Assembly: GCA_965237445.1 (NCBI GenBank)
Contig: OZ250142.1
Location: 1,488,001 to 1,552,000, forward strand
Direction of reading: 5' to 3'
Origin: G963668185 sp965237445
Lineage (GTDB): Bacteria > Chloroflexota > Dehalococcoidia > Lucifugimonadales > G963668185
Length of the DNA: 64,000 nucleotides
The notes beneath the pieces are model-generated. The model did no database searches, was not told the DNA's origin, and was given only the letters and a program-made list of their open reading frames with translations. This document shows, piece after piece, positions 59,979-64,000 of the stretch. Every line of letters begins with the position of its first letter. Within the stretch, counting starts at the first letter, position 1. Both the position numbers and the translations under genes were made by a program.

Positions 59979-60449
59979 ATGGCTCGAAGAAGACCCGCAC
60001 AGAAGCGAATCCCGGTCCCGGACGCCCGGTACCACAACGCCTTGCTTTCCCAGTTCATCAATAAAGTGATGTTGAACGGCAAGAAGACGATGGCCCAGAA
60101 GATTGTCTATGGGGCGTTGGATCAAGCGGAGAGCGAGGCGCGCCGGCCGGGTATAGACGTCTTCGAGCAGGCCATCCGCAACGCAACGCCAATGGTGGAA
60201 GTGAAGTCCAGGCGAGTGGGGGGCGCCACGTATCAGGTGCCCGTAGACGTCAGGCCTGAACGCCGTCTCGCCCTTGCGATGCGATGGCTGATCAATGCCG
60301 CGAGATCGAGGAGCGGGCAGCCCATGGCCCGCAGACTTTGCCAAGAACTGCTGGACGCGGCAAGGAGCCAGGGCTCTGCCGTGAGGCGCAAGGATGAGCT
60401 CCATCGGATGGCAGAGGCGAACCGCGCCTTTGCGCACTACCGCTGGTAG
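59979..60449 (+). CDS. rpsG: 30S ribosomal protein S7
   Basis: This 156-residue protein matches S7: ARRRPAQKRIPVPDARYHNA, INKVMLNGKKTMAQKIVY, VEVKSRRVGGATYQVPVDVR and AMRWLINAARSRSGQPMARR. Length and order (after rpsL, before fusA) are standard for the operon. It nucleates the 30S head and binds 16S rRNA. Confidence 0.97.
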   Translation: MARRRPAQKRIPVPDARYHNALLSQFINKVMLNGKKTMAQKIVYGALDQAESEARRPGIDVFEQAIRNATPMVEVKSRRVGGATYQVPVDVRPERRLALAMRWLINAARSRSGQPMARRLCQELLDAARSQGSAVRRKDELHRMAEANRAFAHYRW

Positions 60450-60489
60450 ACGCCTTCAATCTGACCGCCCCAAGAGATCGAACCGGATC

Positions 60490-62547
60490 GTGACCACCAA
60501 ACCCTGCTCGCTCGATAACGTACGTAACATTGGCTTCATCGCCCACATTGATGCCGGCAAAACTACTGTGACTGAGCGGGTCCTCTACTTTGCGGGACGT
60601 ACTCATCGCATAGGCGGCGTGGACGAGGGGACCACGGTAATGGACTGGATGGACCAGGAGCGGGAGCGTGGCATCACGATCACCGCTGCCGCAACCACCT
60701 GCGCCTGGCGAGGGTATACGATCAACATTATCGACACGCCGGGCCACGTGGATTTCACCGCCGAAGTTGAGAGAAGCCTCCGCATACTTGACGGGGGCGT
60801 AGTTGTGTTTGATGCGGTTGCCGGCGTGCAGCCTCAGTCAGAAACGGTCTGGCGCCAGGCCGACCGTTACGAAGTCCCGAGGATATGCTTCATCAACAAG
60901 ATGGACCGCGTGGGCGCGGACTTCTACAAAGCGGTCGATAGCATCTCGCACCGTCTGAAGGCTAACCCCGTCATTGTTCAGATACCCGTCGGAAGCGAAG
61001 ACGACTTCGAGGGCGTCATAGACCTTGTCGAGAGCAAGGTCTGCACCTTTACGGACGGTGTGGGAAGCTTCCGCGAGGGCCCGGTGCCCGAGGAGATGAT
61101 CGAGGAGTACCGCAACCGCCGCGATGTGATGATAGAAAAAGTCGCCGAGACGGACGACGACCTGATCGTCAAGTACATCGAAGGCGAGGAAATTACAAAG
61201 GAAGAGATCAAGGACGCACTGAGGCGAGCTACCGTGGACAACAGGCTCGTGCCAGTCACATGCGGCAGCGCCCTTACGTCCAGGGGTGTTCAGCCCCTCC
61301 TTGATGCCGTTACGGACTACTTGCCCTCTCCTCTCGACGTGCCTCCTGTGACAGGCAAGGACGCCAAAACAGGAGAGGAGAGTTCTCGCGGCCCGAGCGA
61401 CGACGAGCCGTTTGCCGCACTGGCTTTCAAGGTAGTCAGCGACCCCTTCATAGGGCGGCTGGTCTACTTCCGCATGTACTCCGGCCGGATGGAAACGGGC
61501 GATTCTGTGTTCATTTCGTCCACCGGCAAGCGTGAACGACTGGGCCGGGTAGTGCAAATGCACGCGGAACGCCGGGAGGATGTCTCTGAGGTGCGTGTGG
61601 GCGACATCGCCGCCGCGGTAGGCCTTCGCAGCGCGTCGACGGGGGATACTCTGTGCGATCCAGCCGCTCCTATCCAGCTGGAGACGATCACATTCCCTGA
61701 GCCGGTCGTCTCAGTGTCCGTGGAGTCTCGTACCAGGGCAGGCGAGGACAAGCTGCAAGAGTCACTTCAGAAGATGTCGGAGGAGGACCCCACGCTGCGC
61801 GTAGCGGTCGATAGTGAGCTAGGGCAGACCATACTCTCGGGGATGGGAGAACTGCACCTGGAGATCGTTGCCGATCGTATCAGGCGGGAGTTCAAGGTTG
61901 AGGCCAATCTCGGGAGCCCGCGTGTAGCGTACCGTGAGGCGGTTACCAGGCAGGCGAAGGGCGAGGGCCGATTCGTACGTCAGACCGGCGGCCGAGGTCA
62001 GTATGGTCACGCGATTATTGAAATCGAGCCTCTGGAACGCGGCACTGGTTTCGTCTTTGAGAGCCGAGTCAGGGGCGGCTCCATTCCTAATGAGTATATT
62101 CCAGGTGTGCAAAAGGGGGTCCAGGAGGCGCTGACAACAGGTCCGCTTTCCGGCTTCCCTGTGGTGGACGTAAAGGCGACATTGCTGGACGGTAGCTATC
62201 ACGACGTTGACTCGTCTGAAATGGCGTTCCGTGTGGCCGGTTCCATGGCTCTTAAATCGGCGCTGAGCCGGGCGGGGCTGGTCCTTCTGGAGCCGGTGAT
62301 GAGGCTTGAAGTCGTAACACCGGGCGAGTTTCTGGGAGACGTGCTTGGCGATTTGGGTCGGAGGCGCTCGAACATCAGGAGCATTGAAGGCGAAGGAGAC
62401 ATCCAGGTTGTGCGAACGAATCTCCCACTGGGAGAGAGCTTCGGATACGCCAATGCGCTTCGCTCTCTAACGCAGGGAAGGGCCGGCCACACAATGGAGT
62501 TCTACAGGTACGAAGAGGCGCCTTCCAGTGTGACGGCGCGAAGATAA
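60490..62547 (+). CDS. fusA: Elongation factor G
   Basis: The 685-residue GTPase drives ribosomal translocation. G1 is AHIDAGKTT, switch II DTPGHVDFT, G4 NKMD; domain II to V follow with GMGELHLEIVADRIRREF and GSMALKSALSRAGLVLLEPVM. GTG at 60490 is chosen because it begins the conserved NVRNIGFIAHIDAGKTT region a few codons on; the frame is open back to 60394 but overlaps rpsG. rpsJ follows directly: there is no tuf gene between them. Confidence 0.96.
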   Translation: MTTKPCSLDNVRNIGFIAHIDAGKTTVTERVLYFAGRTHRIGGVDEGTTVMDWMDQERERGITITAAATTCAWRGYTINIIDTPGHVDFTAEVERSLRILDGGVVVFDAVAGVQPQSETVWRQADRYEVPRICFINKMDRVGADFYKAVDSISHRLKANPVIVQIPVGSEDDFEGVIDLVESKVCTFTDGVGSFREGPVPEEMIEEYRNRRDVMIEKVAETDDDLIVKYIEGEEITKEEIKDALRRATVDNRLVPVTCGSALTSRGVQPLLDAVTDYLPSPLDVPPVTGKDAKTGEESSRGPSDDEPFAALAFKVVSDPFIGRLVYFRMYSGRMETGDSVFISSTGKRERLGRVVQMHAERREDVSEVRVGDIAAAVGLRSASTGDTLCDPAAPIQLETITFPEPVVSVSVESRTRAGEDKLQESLQKMSEEDPTLRVAVDSELGQTILSGMGELHLEIVADRIRREFKVEANLGSPRVAYREAVTRQAKGEGRFVRQTGGRGQYGHAIIEIEPLERGTGFVFESRVRGGSIPNEYIPGVQKGVQEALTTGPLSGFPVVDVKATLLDGSYHDVDSSEMAFRVAGSMALKSALSRAGLVLLEPVMRLEVVTPGEFLGDVLGDLGRRRSNIRSIEGEGDIQVVRTNLPLGESFGYANALRSLTQGRAGHTMEFYRYEEAPSSVTARR

Positions 62548-62570
62548 CAAGCCAGAGCAAAGATACGACT

Positions 62571-62885
62571 ATGGTCACCAGCAGACAAAAGATTCGGATC
62601 ATTCTGAAGGCGTTCGACCACAAGATACTGGACCTGTCGGCACGGCAGATAGTGGAGGCAGCAGAACGCACGGGAGCCCAGATTGCGGGTCCCATCCCGT
62701 TGCCCACTTCGATTAAGCGGTTCTGCGTTATCCGCGGCCCTCACGTGCACAAAGATGGACGCGAGCACTTCGAGATCCGCACTCACAATCGCTTGATAGA
62801 CATCCTTGAGCCGACTTCCAGGACGATCGACTCGCTGACCCGGCTGAATGTGCCGGCCGGTGTCGACATCTCCATAAAGCTGTAG
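62571..62885 (+). CDS. rpsJ: 30S ribosomal protein S10
   Basis: This 104-residue protein is S10: QKIRIILKAFDHKILDLSAR, TGAQIAGPIPLPTSIKRFCV, HKDGREHFEIRTHNRLIDIL, LNVPAGVDISIKL. It begins with ATG at 62571 and starts the S10 block. In some bacteria S10 also joins NusB antitermination. Confidence 0.97.
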   Translation: MVTSRQKIRIILKAFDHKILDLSARQIVEAAERTGAQIAGPIPLPTSIKRFCVIRGPHVHKDGREHFEIRTHNRLIDILEPTSRTIDSLTRLNVPAGVDISIKL

Positions 62886-62895
62886 GACTTCGCGC

Positions 62896-63528
62896 ATGCC
62901 GGTTCACGGAATCTTGGGAAGAAAGATAGGAATGACCCAACTGCACCGGGAGGATGGCGCCGTTGAGGCGGTTACCGCCCTGAAGGCCGGACCTTGCACG
63001 GTGACGCAGGTGAAGTCCGTTGACGGCGAAGGGTACTCCAGTGTGCAGGTCGGATATGACGAGGCCAAAAGAGCGAGCAAGCCAGCGCAGGGTCATCTTG
63101 CGTCCAGCGGCAAGCTCTTTCGCGTACTGCGAGAGTTCAGGGTCGGTGACGCATCCGAACTGGAAGTGGGCCAGGAATTGGACGTTTCCCAGTTTGAGCC
63201 CGGAGACCTTGTCGATGCCACCGGATGGTCGAAGGGCCGCGGCTTTGCCGGAGGTGTAAAACGATACAACTTCCGTGGCGGACCGAAGACCCACGGCCAG
63301 TCTGACCGCCACCGTGCGCCCGGATCGATTGGCGCTGGTTCCACGCCGGGCAGGGTGCTGAAAGGGCTCAAAATGGCCGGGCACATGGGTGACCGCAGAG
63401 TGACCGTTCGCAACCTGGAGGTTGTCCGAACGGAGCCGGAACGCAATCTCTTGTTCGTCCGGGGTGCGGTGCCGGGCGCCCGGAACGCATTGTTGATCAT
63501 CAAGAAATCAAGATTCCAGAAGGGTTGA
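62896..63528 (+). CDS. rplC: 50S ribosomal protein L3
   Basis: This 210-residue protein has the L3 marks: ILGRKIGMTQLHREDG, QVGYDEAKRASKPAQGHL, KGRGFAGGVKRYNFRGGPKT, GSTPGRVLKGLKMAGHMGDR and RGAVPGARNALLIIKKS. The ATG lies 11 bases after the rpsJ stop; the next gene follows within 6 bases. Confidence 0.97.
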   Translation: MPVHGILGRKIGMTQLHREDGAVEAVTALKAGPCTVTQVKSVDGEGYSSVQVGYDEAKRASKPAQGHLASSGKLFRVLREFRVGDASELEVGQELDVSQFEPGDLVDATGWSKGRGFAGGVKRYNFRGGPKTHGQSDRHRAPGSIGAGSTPGRVLKGLKMAGHMGDRRVTVRNLEVVRTEPERNLLFVRGAVPGARNALLIIKKSRFQKG

Positions 63529-63533
63529 GCTAA

Positions 63534-64000
63534 GTGAGACTGCCGGTAAGGAACGTTCAGGGCAGGGTCGTTGAGACCGTCCAGGTGAGGGACGACGTTT
63601 TCGACGTTCCAGAGAATCGTGCTCTGGTGCACCAGGTCATGGTCGCGCAGTTGGCTAACGCCCGGCAAGGCACAGCCTCGGCAAAGACTCGCGCTGAGGT
63701 GTCGGGTGGCGGAGCGAAACCGCACCCGCAGAAGGGCACCGGCCGAGCCCGCCTCGGTTCGATACGGTCTCCACAGCTCAGGGGAGGCGGGGTCGTGTTC
63801 GGTCCCAAGCCTCGCAGCTACAGGCAACGTACTCCGAAGCGGATGCGGCGCCAGGCCCTGGTCGCCATGCTGTCCGACAAGGCCCGGAATGACAACCTGG
63901 TCGTCGTTGAGGACCTCGACATGGAGCCCAAGACCAAGGAAATGGTCAGGTTTCTGGAAGCCGTAAGGGCTGGCTCGTCTGCGCTTCTGGTCTCGGATGG
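63534..64000 (+). CDS. rplD: 50S ribosomal protein L4 (partial, 3' end outside window)
   Basis: From GTG at 63534 the visible 155 codons read MRLPVRNVQGRVVETVQV, VHQVMVAQLANARQGTASAK, KPHPQKGTGRARLGSIRSPQ and GGGVVFGPKPRSYRQRTPKR, typical of L4 (with the KGTGRAR loop). The gene runs past the right edge. The start lies 5 bases after the rplC stop. Confidence 0.95.
   Translation, partial: MRLPVRNVQGRVVETVQVRDDVFDVPENRALVHQVMVAQLANARQGTASAKTRAEVSGGGAKPHPQKGTGRARLGSIRSPQLRGGGVVFGPKPRSYRQRTPKRMRRQALVAMLSDKARNDNLVVVEDLDMEPKTKEMVRFLEAVRAGSSALLVSD

Overview
The window reads as about 64 kb of a free-living, moderately GC-rich bacterial chromosome. The best guess is Chloroflexota, class Dehalococcoidia, possibly SAR202-like. 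This rests on family-level resemblance: many amidohydrolases, CoA-linked and sugar-acid genes, an S12 protein with an extra loop before the PQKRG motif, an rpsL-rpsG-fusA-rpsJ order without tuf, and frequent GTG/TTG starts. No 16S rRNA or tRNA gene was found, so the placement is inference.

Layout. 1-3.9 kb (minus): NuoE-like, NuoF-like and an FdhA/NuoG-like molybdopterin-family subunit that runs off the left edge and lacks the metal-binding Cys/Sec. 4-7.5 kb (plus): a catabolic cluster (HpcH/HpaI aldolase, SMP-30 lactonase, unknown, Gfo/Idh/MocA dehydrogenase) behind a clear sigma-70-type promoter. 7.5-8.4 kb: a decayed IS5-type element carrying a dispersed iteron-bearing repeat. 8.4-14.7 kb (plus): PLP enzyme, endonuclease Q, gamma-glutamyltransferase, GNAT, CapA-like protein. 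14.7-18.9 kb (minus): cytochrome c maturation genes. 19-22.7 kb (plus): SelA-like PLP enzyme, serS and a DUF433/PIN-like toxin-antitoxin pair. 22.7-27.6 kb (minus): acyl-CoA synthetase, two enoyl-CoA hydratases split by an inserted aspartic-protease gene, and a PfkB kinase. 27.6-28.5 kb: a GIY-YIG gene broken by a MITE, then palindromic and tandem repeats. 28.5-32 kb (minus): jag, yidC, beta-propeller lipoprotein, yidD, rnpA, rpmH. 32.8-39.4 kb: methyltransferase, OGG-like glycosylase, DinG-like helicase, PHP, DUF427 and PIG-L genes. 39.6-41.6 kb (plus): greA-lysS. 41.6-44.7 kb: a more A+T-rich island at the 3' end of lysS encoding a helicase-nuclease. 44.8-45.3 kb (minus): two paralogous tiny peptide genes with their own promoter and operator-like repeats. 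45.3-54.4 kb: a second MITE, a broken DinB gene, HxlR regulator, two amidohydrolases, a 238-bp tandem triplication, ubiE, a split PH-domain gene and a broken CocE hydrolase gene. 54.5-59.3 kb (minus): valS, coaBC, coaX. 59.4-64 kb (plus): the str/S10 ribosomal operon, leaving the window inside rplD.

How it fits together. The core blocks (str/S10, greA-lysS, serS, valS-coaBC-coaX, rpmH-rnpA-yidD-yidC-jag) are intact. Accessory DNA lies between them and shows several kinds of recent rearrangement: an insertion flanked by a 31-bp direct repeat, an insertion at a synthetase 3' end, MITEs, and tandem duplications of gene ends. The most interesting items are the protease insertion, the lysS-end island, the tandem MLKVLN peptide genes, and a three-copy dispersed element that couples a LexA-box-like promoter and a leaderless mini-ORF to inverted iterons whose core sequence differs between copies.
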